Below are positions 13,226 to 25,272 of a DNA stretch of 64,000 nucleotides, piece after piece. This DNA comes from Gordionus sp. m RMFG-2023 (Eukaryota > Nematomorpha > Gordioida > Chordodea > Parachordodidae). Within the stretch, counting starts at the first letter, position 1, and each line of letters begins with the position of its first letter. The notes under the pieces were generated by a model. That model was given only the letters and a program-made list of their open reading frames with translations. It made no database searches and was not told the DNA's origin. Location of the stretch: the NCBI RefSeq assembly GCF_954871325.1, contig NC_088775.1:71649561-71713560 (forward strand), given 5' to 3'. The position numbers and the translations under genes were made by a program.

Positions 13226-13790
13226 AAAACTCATTTTGATTTCCACCAATTTAATTTGTATCACCTGAACGCTGCTTCTCTAAGTTCAAGGTGCACCTCA
13301 TATATTTGTTTCTATTAGATTATAGAATACTATTCTCATTTTATATAAGTTAATTCACACCCAAAATCCTCAAGTTCAATATTTATTTTATCTATCATAC
13401 AATAATGATAACTTTATAAATACAATTCAACCTATTAATTTTCCCATATTTTAATTAAATAATAATAATAATTCTTTAGCAATTAAAATTTTGATCTAAG
13501 AGATGCTAATAAAAATAAAGTTCAACCAATTACCAAAATATGCTAAAGCTCAATTCAGAACAAATTTGGTTATCCTAAATTTATTATAATATATAATTAT
13601 TAGCCAGATTTAGACAATATTTATATAAAGGTGATTTATACAATTCATTAACATCTTAACTTCAATATCCAAGGATTGAAAAATAATTTTTCCTATACCA
13701 CCTGCACCTATAACTTCAGAGTTTATAACAAACTCACTCTTAATTGAAACTAATAACACATTAACTTGGGAAAAAAAATATAACATTTAC
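13226..13790. other. No gene seen
   Basis: AT-rich DNA between the hAT scrap and the minisatellite. Nothing recognisable. Confidence 0.5.
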
Positions 13791-13820
13791 ATGCATTATA
13801 CTTATTTAATTAATTATTTT

Positions 13821-14657
13821 GATCCAATCTACAACAAAGCCCTTATATATGATCCCATCTACAACAAAACCCTTATATATGATCCCATCTACAACAAAAC
13901 CTTTATATATGATCCCATCTACAACAAAACCCTTATATATGATCCCATCTATAACAAAAACCTTATAAATGATCCCATCTACAACAAAACCCTTATATAT
14001 ATGATCCCATTTACAATAAAACCCTTATATATGATCCCATACAACAAAACCCTTATATATGATCCCATCTACAACAAAACCCTTATATGATCCCATCTAT
14101 AATAAAATTCTTATATATGATCCCATCTACAACAAAACCCTTATATATGATCCCATTTACAGCAAAACCCTTATATATGATCCCATCTACAACAAAACCC
14201 TTATATATGATCCCATTTACAACAAAACCCTTATATATGATCCCATCTACAACAAACCCCTTATATATGATCCCATCTACAACAAAACCCGTATATATGA
14301 TCCCATCTATAATAAAACCCTTATATATGATCCCATCTACAACAAAACCCTTATATATGATCCCATTTACAATAAAACCCTTATATATGATCCCATTTAC
14401 AACCAAACCCTTATATATGATCCCATTTACAGCAAAACCCTTATATATGATCTTATCTACAACAAAACCCTTATATATGATCCCATCTTAACAAAACCCT
14501 TATATATGATCCCATCTATAACAAAACCCTTATATATGATCCCATCTACAACAAAACCCTTATATATGATCCCATTTACAACAAAACCCTTATATATGAT
14601 CCCATTTACAGCAAAACCCTTATATATGATCCCATCTACAACAAAACCCTTATATAC
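13821..14657 (+). repeat. 30-base minisatellite, about 28 copies; possible LINE 5' region
   Basis: A head-to-tail array whose unit core is GATCCCATCTACAACAAAAC, with a period of 30 bases. Copies differ by single substitutions (CATCT/CATTT, ACAAC/ACAGC/ATAAT). A few indels lie near 13998, 14036, 14086 and 14488. Because the period is divisible by three, three frames stay open for long stretches and give decapeptides such as DPIYNKTLIY or MIPSTTKPLY; the minus strand gives VDGIIYKGFV. The array ends about 90 bases before the first recognisable LINE codons on the same strand, so it may be that element's 5' untranslated or promoter repeat. A repetitive protein is possible but has no independent support. 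Confidence 0.9.
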
Positions 14658-14744
14658 CAACATATCAGCAAATAACCCTATTCCAATGTTTATTAGACTC
14701 AAATTAACAAACTTCTCAGGTATTAAACCATCTTTTCATCATAA

Positions 14745-17345
14745 GCATGAAAGGAATCTGCCAATCCTGTCACAAACTATTAATAAAAAAGGATGACCAT
14801 CTATACAAACATAGCCCACAAGCCTTCTCTTGTTCAGATTCTAATACACTTTGTCAAAGCTAATGGAACCCCAAATTAATACCAAACACATATATGTAAA
14901 TTACGCACTAGAAGAATTTATCTTTATAAAAAAAATAACAACAATAAAACACATCCCATGTTAATTACCAGATCACTTACCACCTTACTAAATTATTTGA
15001 TAACATTAACAAAGATTTGTCAAATAATCATTGGAAAAATCTCTTCACATTCCCTTTCAAATGCCTCCCAATCCCAAAAGATAACAAATCTATCGTATTA
15101 CCTAACCTAATAAAAGACAGACTCAAAAATTTGGAAAATTTAACACAATTTTAGAATACATTAAAAATCCCAATAATTCTAATGAAAGTTTCAGTAATAC
15201 CTGCAACAAAATATCTAAAAAAAATAAATGAAGGCGACATATGCGGTGCACATCTCTTCACAAACAAAACTCGCCCCATTTAACGACGAAACCCTTGACA
15301 ACCTAAAATCCCTTCATCCACGTGCCTCTTACACTAGCTTACCAAACCCACCGCTCAATATCCCCCCTTTCATAATTGCAAATCAAGATATTTGCGAAAC
15401 TATAAGTGAATTTAATAAATTTTCAGCAACAGGCCCGGATGGCTATAGACCATCTTACTTCCAAACATTTCTAAAAATAATTCCAATAATTTTTTTAACT
15501 CACTTATTACCTTCCTTAATAATATAACTAGTAAAGATATTCCCACATTAGCTCATCAAACTATATTTGGTGCTAACTTGATTGCTTTCGAAAAACCTTA
15601 TGGAGGCATCCGCCCAATTGCAATCGGTTCACTTTTCAGATGCCTGATAGCTAAAATTATTGCAAAAAAAATAAAATCCGATACTCAGTTTCTGCTTGGC
15701 AAATATCAATTAGGATGCGGAACTAAAGGAGGTGTAGATATAGCCTCTCACTGCCTACGAATCTACTTCAACATCCACAGATAAACGTTTTATGCAAAAT
15801 CGATTTTAAGAATGCCTTCAATACAATTTCACGTTTCTCGGCACTTAAATCTTTTTACGATAATTTCCCTCAATACTCCCACTTCGTAGACATCTGCTAT
15901 AACAATAGCACTCCCCATTTTTAATGGTAGCGTTGGAGTACAACAGGACAACCCCCTCGACCCTATTCTTTTCTGCTTAGTTATCCACAATATGATGAAA
16001 GATCTTAAATTTGATTTTAACCTCGACCTTAACCTATGGTACCTAGATGATAGCACCCTTTGCGGTAATTCACATCAAATAAACAAAGCCCTTAGCCACT
16101 TCGAAACAGAATGCACTAAAATTGGTTTAGAATTAAACAAACCCAAAACAGAAATATGCTCCCTCAACCCCTAGATTCCTTTTGATTTATTTAAATATTA
16201 CACTATTATCGAAAAAGAAGATATAAACTCTTGGGCTCCCATCAGAAAAAATTATCGATAAAACTTTTTCTGAGATGCAAAACTTGAAAAAATTCATCAA
16301 CCACATTCTATCGCACCAGCTTTTTTTACTTACTAAAAAAGTCTTTATATCTACCTAAAATCTCGCATCTCTTCCACTCATCCTCCTCATTCACTGCCTC
16401 AAAATTTTTCATTCAACACAATATTCGCTTAACAACCTTTATAGAAAGGATCCTCAACCTTTCATTTTCAGACTATAATTAATAGCTAGCCCAATTACCC
16501 GCTAAACTAGGTGGTATCCACTTGATTCCCTTAGAACTACTTTTCCTATCTCTATTTATCTCAAATCGCCTATCCCTCAATTCTGCGATCTCATCCATCA
16601 TAACTCCCAATGATGAAATTCTAACAGCAGCAATCAAACAATGGAATCTACTTACCCCAGACGGTTATACATTTCCAACCGAAATTTCCAACAAATCTAT
16701 CATGGAACCTCTAATAAAGAAATTACAAAATAGTTAACGATAAATATGGCGGGCATGAATGGCTCGTAGCACTTCCAAGCCAAACCTTAGATAATCTCTT
16801 AACCAATGACCAACTGAGAGTTAATATAGGGTTTAGACCTGGATGCTCGCTTACACAGCTAAACACTTGCCACCAATGCAACTTACCAGTTCCACCTAAC
16901 GTCCGACACGGCCTAAACTCACCCGCAGCCAAGGTCGCCATCTCCGGCATAAAGCAATTAATAAAATCATCCATAACGCTTTTAATAAGGCTAAAATACC
17001 AAACATCCTCGAACCAAACAATCTTTCATTACAGGACGGTCTCAGACCCGACGGTTTAACCTGTACCCCCTGGTCCAACGGGAAATCACTTATTTGGGAC
17101 GCAACCTGCGTCTCCTTTTTTCCTTCATCAATTAATTCAAACCCTCTTACTTGCGGGGAAAATAAAAAAATTAATAAATATTCTAAATTAAATAACTTTA
17201 TATTTCAGCCAATAGTCATATCAACTAACGGAATTTTTCACAGTCTACATATTTTTTTTAAAAAAACTTTATCACGAAAAATTTTTAACATAACAAACGA
17301 AAATCGCGAATCCATATTTCTTAAAAAAAACTTCAACTAGAAATT
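14745..17345 (+). mobile_element. Near-full-length LINE: zinc finger, RT, RPDG/WD C-terminus
   Basis: Domains in order on the plus strand, with frame breaks between them. (1) A short frame from 14747 has Cys-x2-Cys (CQSCHK) and a following H-x3-H. (2) LAPFNDETLDNLKSLHP from 15276, with FSATGPDGYRPSYFQ near 15420-15465. (3) GGIRPIAIGSLFRCLIAK from 15603, then GCGTKGG. (4) KIDFKNAFNTISR near 15800, GVQQDNPLDPILFCL near 15935, and the catalytic YLDD at 16040-16051. (5) A post-RT thumb, LGGIHLIPLELLF-like, near 16510. (6) A C-terminal region with RPDGLTCTPW from 17044 and IWDATC from about 17094. The RPD...D pattern suggests a restriction-like endonuclease; that is inference. Several stops and frameshifts make it inactive. 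Confidence 0.8.
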
Positions 17346-17639
17346 TTTAAACACAACTATAGTTGTTTTTAAGGTATATATTTATTATTAAGCTTTTAGA
17401 GCCTGATACTTATAATATATATATTTATTTTTATTTAATAATTTTATATATTTTTATATACTTGTTTTAATATTTTATATATATTAAATAACCTGATAGA
17501 GTATCATGTAAATAAAGTATGTAATAATAACAAAAAAAAATAATAACAAAATAGTTTCGTAAATGGATGTTATGTAAAATAATAATAATTGAAAATGACA
17601 TGTTATTCTAGATATTGTGAACTAAAATGATTATTTAGG
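17346..17639. other. No gene seen
   Basis: AT-rich DNA following the LINE. Nothing recognisable. Confidence 0.5.
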
Positions 17640-17708
17640 ATATTGATACCCGACCCGAACCCGAAAATAAAAAATCTTTTATGTCCGAACCCGACCCGAG
17701 ACCTCTAA
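17640..17708 (-). repeat. Inverted end of an AGAGGTCT/CCCGACCCG repeat
   Basis: Read on the minus strand it starts TTAGAGGTCTCGGGTCGGG, and it carries two CCCGAACCCGAC clusters separated by an AT stretch. The end mirrors the plus-strand end at 12481-12565. Confidence 0.4.
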
Positions 17709-18189
17709 TTATACATTATGTTCCATATTATTATTTTTTTAATGATGATCAGAATTTTTACTTATCTATTTAACCTTAATACAAATATGTATTAATTTAT
17801 ATAACATATTTATATATTCATACTAAATTTTCTGTATAACAAACTACGTATCTTTATTTGCATAATAAGTAAGAACAATTTAAATATCAATTAATAAAAT
17901 ATAAAATAATTAAAATTATAATATTTTTTCTTTATAAGAGATAAGGGAATAAATTTAAATTTCTGACATAATAGAAAAATTAAATGATCTTAAATATTAT
18001 AATAAAGTTATACCAAATTTAATAATTTAAATTCTCGTGATTTTTATTTATTATAGGATTTCTTAATAAAAATAATAGAATAAATAATCGACAATTAAAA
18101 ATGCACAAAAGTTTTGGGTAATTTTCTTTTATATTCGTTTTTAATATACCTTACTTTCAATCTTTAAAAAATGTTTAAAAAAAAATAAA
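17709..18189. other. No gene seen
   Basis: AT-rich DNA without recognisable features. Confidence 0.5.
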
Positions 18190-18421
18190 GGCCGTGTCCT
18201 AGGTCGGCTTAATTTGAATACTTGATTGCTTTTTAATATTGACCATAAAGTATTTGATCGAGGAAACCCTATTTTGGGTTATTTTAAGTATTTTGTGGTA
18301 TTGCTATTTTTCGCATTTTATTCCCGTTTTTTTTTCTTTTGCTTTTTTGGCTATTTAGCCGATACTTAAAAGACGGCTAAATAGCCGGTTATTAAGAATT
18401 AAACCGATCTAGGACACGGCC
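18190..18421. repeat. MITE with 24-25 base terminal inverted repeats
   Basis: The ends are GGCCGTGTCCTAGGTCGGCT on the left and, inverted on the right, GGCCGTGTCCTAGATCGGTT; complementarity continues into AATT. Inside, GGCTATTTAGCCG (18349-18361) and CGGCTAAATAGCC (18374-18386) form a perfect 13-base stem with a 12-base loop. There is no coding capacity. The flanks are A/T homopolymers, so the target duplication cannot be fixed. Confidence 0.75.
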
Positions 18422-20250
18422 TTTTTATTTTATAAATGGCGCCTACCTTCTCACTCTTTTATGGGAGTTAAGAAGAATTATTACGAGAAGGGGAAAATTA
18501 ATTTTAAAATAAAAAAATATGTATAAAAATAAAATAAAAAATATGTACAAAATCGGTGTCTGTTAAATTTTTAAAAATATCGGCTGATCCTATATTTGGT
18601 ATCGGTACAGTCTTAGGAAGTTCTTTCACTAGGTGTGCTAGTTGCATGATCATAAAAAATTTACTTATTGGCTAGTGTGGAAGGATTAAGAAATTAATTC
18701 CTCTTCGATATATTTACTAATCTAATATCATCCATACTCTTCATTAAGATGTTTAATAATAAATTCAGAAGATGTGCAATTTTGCTCAATTAAATATTTT
18801 GTCACTATTTGTAATTTTTGAAATTTTAATTCTAAAAGAAAAGAGAAGCTAACCCCTAGATAATTTTTAAAATAAAAAGTAAATTAAAATATTATTATTT
18901 GCAGATCGCAAACAGAAAAGCGTAAGGCATTTTTTATCATATTTTCCTAGATTAATAATCCGGGCCATCATCATTTCCTATTTAATGCGTTTCGATTACA
19001 CTTCTGAAAAGTAATGTCAAGTTCTATGTTGACTCTTTTTGTAAGATAGAAATTCAAATATTTCTTTAAATTTGGAAAGTAAAATTAATAGTTCCATTAA
19101 GAGATCTGATTTCTAGTTTGAAAGTGTTGTTTTTACAATATAATTAATAAATTTTGATTGCCCCTCTTTTGTTATCGAAATTAACTAGCCATACAACATT
19201 CGAAAGTGATAAACAAGTAATCACTTTCATTTTTGTTGAACAAAGGCGTTTATTTTATATAGCTACATTGTTGCGCCAAATCTAAGACACTGGATTGATA
19301 AATAAAAGGATAGATCTAAATGACATGCGTCGAACGCTGTGTGCACCTATATTTTAGGTTTAAAGCATCAGTCCTCAATGGTCAAGGTAACTCCCCCTAA
19401 TCCTAACCTAGAGCTAGCTGGCGCACCAAATCTTATGGCAGCCCCGACCACTCAACTTCCCTTATTCTAAATAATTTTTTGACCTCATATAACAGAAAGT
19501 TTACGATGTTTTCAATTCTTTTTAAAGCAATATTAGATTTTTATTAGCTCCAGGCTCCAGATAGCTTTCGAGCACAATTAAAACAGTATATGTGATATGT
19601 TTGGGACATATAATTTTCTTTCATTTGAGTGGCATTATTATTATTATCATCCCTGGAATCGCCAATTTTTGATGCTCACCAATCATTAGAATAAAAATGT
19701 ATAATATATATAATTTGGCGTTTTAGATGTAATCAAAAATATCGGCGGGTTTCTCCATTGATCCGGATTTTTATTAAAAACTTATATTATTTATAGCACG
19801 TTTTTTAAATTTTAAAAGAGCTGCAGGAATCATTCACGATTTTAATATCATTAATTTGAGGATATGGAAATTATAAGATAAGGAGAATATATGCCTTCTG
19901 TGAAATATTTTTAATTTTCCCTTGTACATCCTTTGCCCTGGGAGCTGATATTAAAGAAGTAGTAACTATCATAAACTTGGCTCCTCAACTGTTAGATCAA
20001 GTTCATATTTTTCAGAATTCAATCTTTCTTCAATATGAATAATCTGGTATCTTCCTGATGTTAATATCGGTCGTTTCATCAGATATTATAGAATAAAAAG
20101 AGTTCTGTTTTTATCCCTCCCAATGATTTCGGTAATTTTATAGTATAATATTATATTCATATTTAATATTTTCTTTAAATTGGAGGTTAAAAATTGTTTT
20201 AAAGTTTTATTAATTCATGCAAGTGTCCTTTGTTAATTCTTTATCGTGAT
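18422..20250. other. No gene seen
   Basis: AT-rich DNA. GCGCCAAATCTAA near 19273 and GGCGCACCAAATCTTA near 19421 form a weak repeated word, with a slightly GC-richer patch between. No coding signal. Confidence 0.5.
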
Positions 20251-20446
20251 TAGTGTTGTTAAACTTCGTAACTCAATATTTTAGTCAGAAAAATATTGCC
20301 TAAGCCTCGAGATTTTGTTAATAGATGTCCCAGTCTTTTTTCCTTTTACTAACAAAATCTTCAGGCTTGTGTTATATTATTCTAGATGAAATATTGAGTT
20401 AGCCGTTTTTAAAAATCAGCTCAAAACGAGCCGTTTAACAACACTA
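20251..20446. repeat. hAT-type MITE, family A (copy 1)
   Basis: Ends TAGTGTTGTTAAAC and GTTTAACAACACTA are inverted repeats, and the element is flanked by a perfect 8-base duplication ATCGTGAT (20243-20250 and 20447-20454). The interior is near-palindromic, with AACTCAATATTTTAG on one side and AAATATTGAGTTAG on the other. It has no coding capacity. An 8-base duplication with a TAGTG end is the signature of hAT transposition. Related copies lie at 25099, 41702 and 50436. Confidence 0.85.
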
Positions 20447-20689
20447 ATCGTGATATGTTGAATAAGTGAGACTAGAGGTGATTTTGACGCTTTTCGTTCA
20501 AATCTGAATAAATTCAGTAATATTAGACTACTCTGAATAAGTAAAACATTTTTGAATCCTAAAAGTATAGACTATTTGAAATAGTTAACAAATATATATT
20601 TCATAAAAACTATATTTAGAAAATGGTCCAACCATGCCATACTCTCAGTACATTGAAATATTTATATTCAAGGTTAGGTGAATTTTCGA

Positions 20690-20850
20690 TAAATTGTATC
20701 CGGATATAGATACAGATGTTCATTAAAATTTTATACTAAAGATACGAGATACTTAGCAAAAATTTCAATAAGAAATGATACAAGATACTTGTATCGTCCT
20801 TGGAAAATAAGTATATAAGATACAAGAGACTTATTTGAAAAACTTTAAAT
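20690..20850. repeat. GATAC-rich short repeat related to 7625-7790
   Basis: Many GATAC/GTATC words (GTATCCGGATATAGATAC, AAGATACGAGATACTT, GATACAAGATACTTGTATC). The exact ends and duplication are not clear. Confidence 0.35.
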
Positions 20851-22780
20851 AGTAGTAGACCAAATATCTGCAATAGTGCAGTTATATGTGTGAGCTTACA
20901 ATTATAATAGCTCTTTTAAATAAACAGTTTCATATTTGAAGCGTTCGCCCATTTTTCTTTGCAAAGAACATCGATAATTTTTTTAATTGGTAATGGTAAC
21001 ACATTACAAGATAATAGTTCTAATAAATTGATAAGTAAGAGAAAACTATAAATTTAAATTTACTTTCCAATATTTTACAAATTATGAAGTTAATACATTA
21101 TTAAATTTTTCCTGATATATTGCTTTCTTTTTATTATTTTGAAAACTCTGTTTTTGAGTTAATGTTTTTGCAGTTTTCACAATTTCTTTTTGTTTTATTC
21201 TTGTGCAATACTTTAAGATGACGTATAATTTTTATGATTTTGGATGATGCCTCTATCAGTGAAACAAAATAATAAAATATTTTAGATTGGAGATTTTTTT
21301 ACTATTTCTTATTCTTTTCAAGACTTTATATATATCATTTTCATTTTATTATCAATTATTAATATAAAAATTTATTTTAAAAAAATCTTAAATTTAGCAA
21401 ATATGTTATTGAATATGAAATGAATATCATTATAAGTGTAATAAAATGATATAATATACTTTTAATTAAATGCATGATAAAATTAGATTACGAGTCTGCA
21501 TTTATAAGTTTGTGACATTTTTGAATGCAATATACAGTTATCTTTAAATAATTTGTTTCTTGGGTGAAAGATAGGGTCTTTAAAAAGTTTAAAAGATATT
21601 ATTAAATTTTTTTTATATTGTTATAATACTAGAAGCTTTAAAGTATATTCATCTATTGATAATATCATAATAGGTAATAGTTAAGTAAATTAAATTGAAT
21701 TTAGAGCTTTTAAGAAATTTTAGGAATTTTTGTAAAAAAAATAAAATATTATTTGTATATTATATTAAAAATTAATGTTTTAAATTGAAAAATATTCAAA
21801 AAAAATTATTTACATATGTTAATCAAAAAAAAAATACGAAAATTAATAGGACCAAATATCCTATGAGCAACCATGACCTAGCCCGCCCACTAACTTTATA
21901 AATATAATTCAATCATATTAATTCATGTTTTATGATTCTGAAAAAATCGTCAAAGAAAAAGGGGTTTTCTTAAAATGTATTTAATAAGATTTTAAAAGCT
22001 TTATTTACATTATATATCTAAGCTATTAAGTAAATTATTTTTTGTTACTTTTGGTATGCTAAAACACATTTTTGTATGACGTAATCTATATTATGCTTAA
22101 ATTTCCAGTCTTAAAAATTAATAGCTTAATTGGATTTGAACTAAAGTTCCTCTGCACTCAACGTACCCCGGTTTCCCTTAAGTTATTTTGTTTTTGTAAA
22201 TTTGTAAACAAATTTATATTGAAAATGGAAGGAACATAATATTTTAATATTTTTTTGAATATTCGGAATTTTTATATCGATAAATTTTAAATTATTCGAC
22301 TGGTAATAGTAGTTGAAGCTTAGAAACCAATCCCCTGAATTCGCTCATTATTACCCTTTCCTCATTAAGTGCTTAAGTAACAAATGGCTGGTACATTACA
22401 TTATTCAATTATAACAACAGCAAATCATTACTATTTATTTTTAAAAATTAAAGAATTTTGATTTTAAAAAAATGTAATATTTTGTTAAATTATTAATGCT
22501 TAAATATATGATAAAGTCTTTCTTTTATTCATGCCAGGCCTAGCAAAACATTATTAAATAAGGCTATATATCAAATGTAACAAAAAATCTCAATATTCGT
22601 CACAATATTTTAAGCTAAGTGTAAATTTATCTAACTTTTTTGAAAAAAAAAGACTTTATAACTTCCAAGATTATACATTATAGAATATATTAAATTATAA
22701 TACTATATTTTATTATATACTGTCTTTTATATTTTTTTAAATCAAATTTTTTTATTTGTTTAACAGCTAATACGGGTGTA
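20851..22780. other. No gene seen
   Basis: AT-rich DNA without recognisable coding or repeat structure. Confidence 0.5.
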
Positions 22781-22802
22781 GGGGGGGGGGGGGGGGGGGG
22801 GG
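22781..22802. repeat. Poly(G) tract, 22 bases
   Basis: An uninterrupted run of 22 G, the longest of about a dozen G or C homopolymers in the window. The DNA just after it (22803-22905) is also relatively G-rich and ends CAGATCTCTAA, like a terminus of the AGAGATCTGCAAA repeat family. Confidence 0.85.
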
Positions 22803-23488
22803 TAAATTAAAAAACAATGGGTAGGTGCGAGCGGGTTAAATGTTTTATAACAATGGGCGATCGGATGTTCAGATTAAAACCTACATATTACAGATCTCTA
22901 ACCTACATTAGGCTATGATCGATAAGAAAAAAATTGATCCGTAAATTCCTAAACAGATAAGAAAGAGGAAAGAAGCGTTAATTTTTTATATGGAATATTA
23001 GTATCTCTGAGGCTAGAGCCAATTCTATTACCATATGAGAAAGAGTCAATTTCTCTGACCCCAGTTAGAAGGGAACAATAAAATTTTTCCTTAAAATAGT
23101 TATACTTTATATCATGAATATTTTTATGTTTCTTAACAACAAATTTACAATAATCTATTCTATATATTATAACAAATTTATGTGTTATGTCAATGCTGCC
23201 GGGGTGGGAAATCAAAGTGATTGAAACACAACTTATGGTGTATAAGTAAGCCTGGTTTATCTCAGTTTTCCGTTTTCCAAATAAAAAAAAATTAGGATTG
23301 CTGAATTCTCTTTTTAAAAAAGAAAATTTTACCTAATTTTTCACATATTTTTTGAATGATGTTTGATTCGATTATGCTATTGCTTTTTTTTTACAGATTT
23401 ATGGCATATTTTATCTAATAGCAGATGTGTAAACCAATTTTGTTCCGAATTGAGGCGATAAAATGATTACCATTTTTACTATTTCTAT
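22803..23488. other. No gene seen
   Basis: Apart from the repeat-like end at about 22890-22905, nothing recognisable. Confidence 0.5.
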
Positions 23489-24084
23489 TAGAGATCTGCA
23501 AAGCCAGACCCGGGGGCCTGACCGGGAAATTTTTTTAAAAAAATTAACGGGCCTAGGATTCATGCTTAAAAATTTTCCTCCCAGCCTAGCAAATCTTTGA
23601 TTTTTCGTAAAATTTAAATAGGCCAGCCTCTACATTAAAATTTTAATAGATATTTTTTAAATTTCAAACTTAATGTTTTAATTTTTATTATAACTATTTA
23701 AAAATAATTTACAATATGCTTATTTCATTGTGTTGTAAGATGTTTAACTAAAATACAAATCTATAAATAATATATTAAATTCACAAAAAATTACCAATTC
23801 GAAGAAATAGATAGCCATAGAGGAGAGATATAGACTCCACAAATGATATTGGGAACCGTACATACAAAATTTTGGGGGTCAGGCGGACTTTACTTATAAC
23901 TTTAACGGGGCGGGTTGGGCTAACATTTTTTTAAATATTTTTTAAAAATTATAACGGGTCGGGCCGGGCAAATTTTTTAAAAGGTTATAAGAGACCGAAC
24001 CTGACAAAAAATTTGCAGCCCGAGCAGACAATATGTGCAAAAATTTTTAACGAGCCGTAGAGGGGCGGGCTTTGCAAATCTCTA
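23489..24084. repeat. AGAGATCTGCAAA/CCCGGCC repeat, family C (copy 1)
   Basis: The left end TAGAGATCTGCAAAG and right end CTTTGCAAATCTCTA are near-perfect inverted repeats. Next to each end are GC-rich words (GACCCGGGGGCCTGACCGGG; GGGGCGGGTTGGGC; GGGTCGGGCCGGGC), while the centre is AT-rich. The flanks ATTTCTAT (23481-23488) and ATTTCTAG (from 24084) agree at 7 of 8 positions, fitting an hAT-like 8-base duplication. No coding capacity. Confidence 0.7.
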
Positions 24085-25098
24085 TTTCTAGTATTTAGAA
24101 AATTTCTATCCAAACTTTCGAACTCTTGCAAAAAAGCTCATTTTAAGGCAGGTCATACATCTTAATACAAATATCTATAAAACATTTCAAGGTCCTTTGG
24201 GCCACACCTGCCACTACTTTAAAACAATTGGCGTTTTTTTATATAAGGAAGATTCATTTAAGACGTTATCAAATATTTTATGATAAACAACCAATAACGT
24301 CCAATGCTATATAATCATTACCCAAAAATTTTATGATATTGCCGTTCTTAAGAATAAAATATTTATAAGCTAAAAAAATATTTTTTAAAAAATTGAGCGA
24401 GCTGCACGAGCGAATCCATTGGTTAAAATCAAACGATATCCTCTCACTTAAGTCTAATAGTTGTTAATATAATAATTAGCCTTTGACCGAAAACCTTTTT
24501 TTAAGAAAAATAAAATCAATATTTTAAAAATAAATTGATTTTATAACCCTAAATTTATATTTACTATATTATTTTTTATTGTATTTCTATCCTTGTATAT
24601 ATTATTTAATAAAACTCTTTGAAGTGTAAGTAACGTGAGGAAATAGAATTATATTTTTTTTTAAATAAAATCATCTTAATAAAATTTTTTTCGATATTTT
24701 TGTAATCATTAATTTTCCTTAATTCCTCACCCCCCCCCCAAACCATTTATTATAATTATGGGCATAAGATTGGGTAATTATTTGTTAGTTAGTCTGATTG
24801 AGGAAGTTAATTTTTCTTTGTAAACAAAAAAAAATATGAAAATATATATTTAGTTCTTTTTTGTTGAATAAGGAATTAAATATTATAATAATATATAATT
24901 ATCGAATATAATATCGACCGAATATAAATTAGTGATATAAGAATTTTAAATAAAATGGAGGATTCGGTCAAAAGATGCCCCATCTTAGAAAGACCTTTTT
25001 TACCCGTTTCCTCTCATTCTTTTTTCTTTGCTTTTCTGTCTTTCTACCTTTTATTTCTTCTATCTACCAAAAGCTATCAATGAACGTAACCATGTGGA
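24085..25098. other. No gene seen
   Basis: AT-rich DNA with a 10-C run at 24730-24739. No coding signal recognised. Confidence 0.5.
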
Positions 25099-25272
25099 TT
25101 ATTGTTGTTAAACGGCTCGTATATTTTCGTTAAAAAATATTATGTAAGTCACAAGATATCGTTAATAGATGTCCAAACATTTCTGACATCTATGAGCAAA
25201 ATCATCAGGATAATACATTTTGACTAAAATATTGGGCTAGCCATTTTAAAAATCGAGCCATTTATATTATAA
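25099..25272. repeat. hAT-type MITE, family A (copy 2, degraded)
   Basis: The left end TATTGTTGTTAAACGGCTCG matches the family A terminus. The interior AATAGATGTCC and AAAATATTGGGCTAGCC match copy 1. The right end (AATCGAGCCATTTATA) has drifted and no target duplication is visible. Confidence 0.6.

Noticed and set aside
13791-14796. Repetitive proteins encoded by the 30-base array
   Set aside because: Open frames follow from a period divisible by three and stop-free units on several frames and both strands; the frame shifts between units without any sign of selection.
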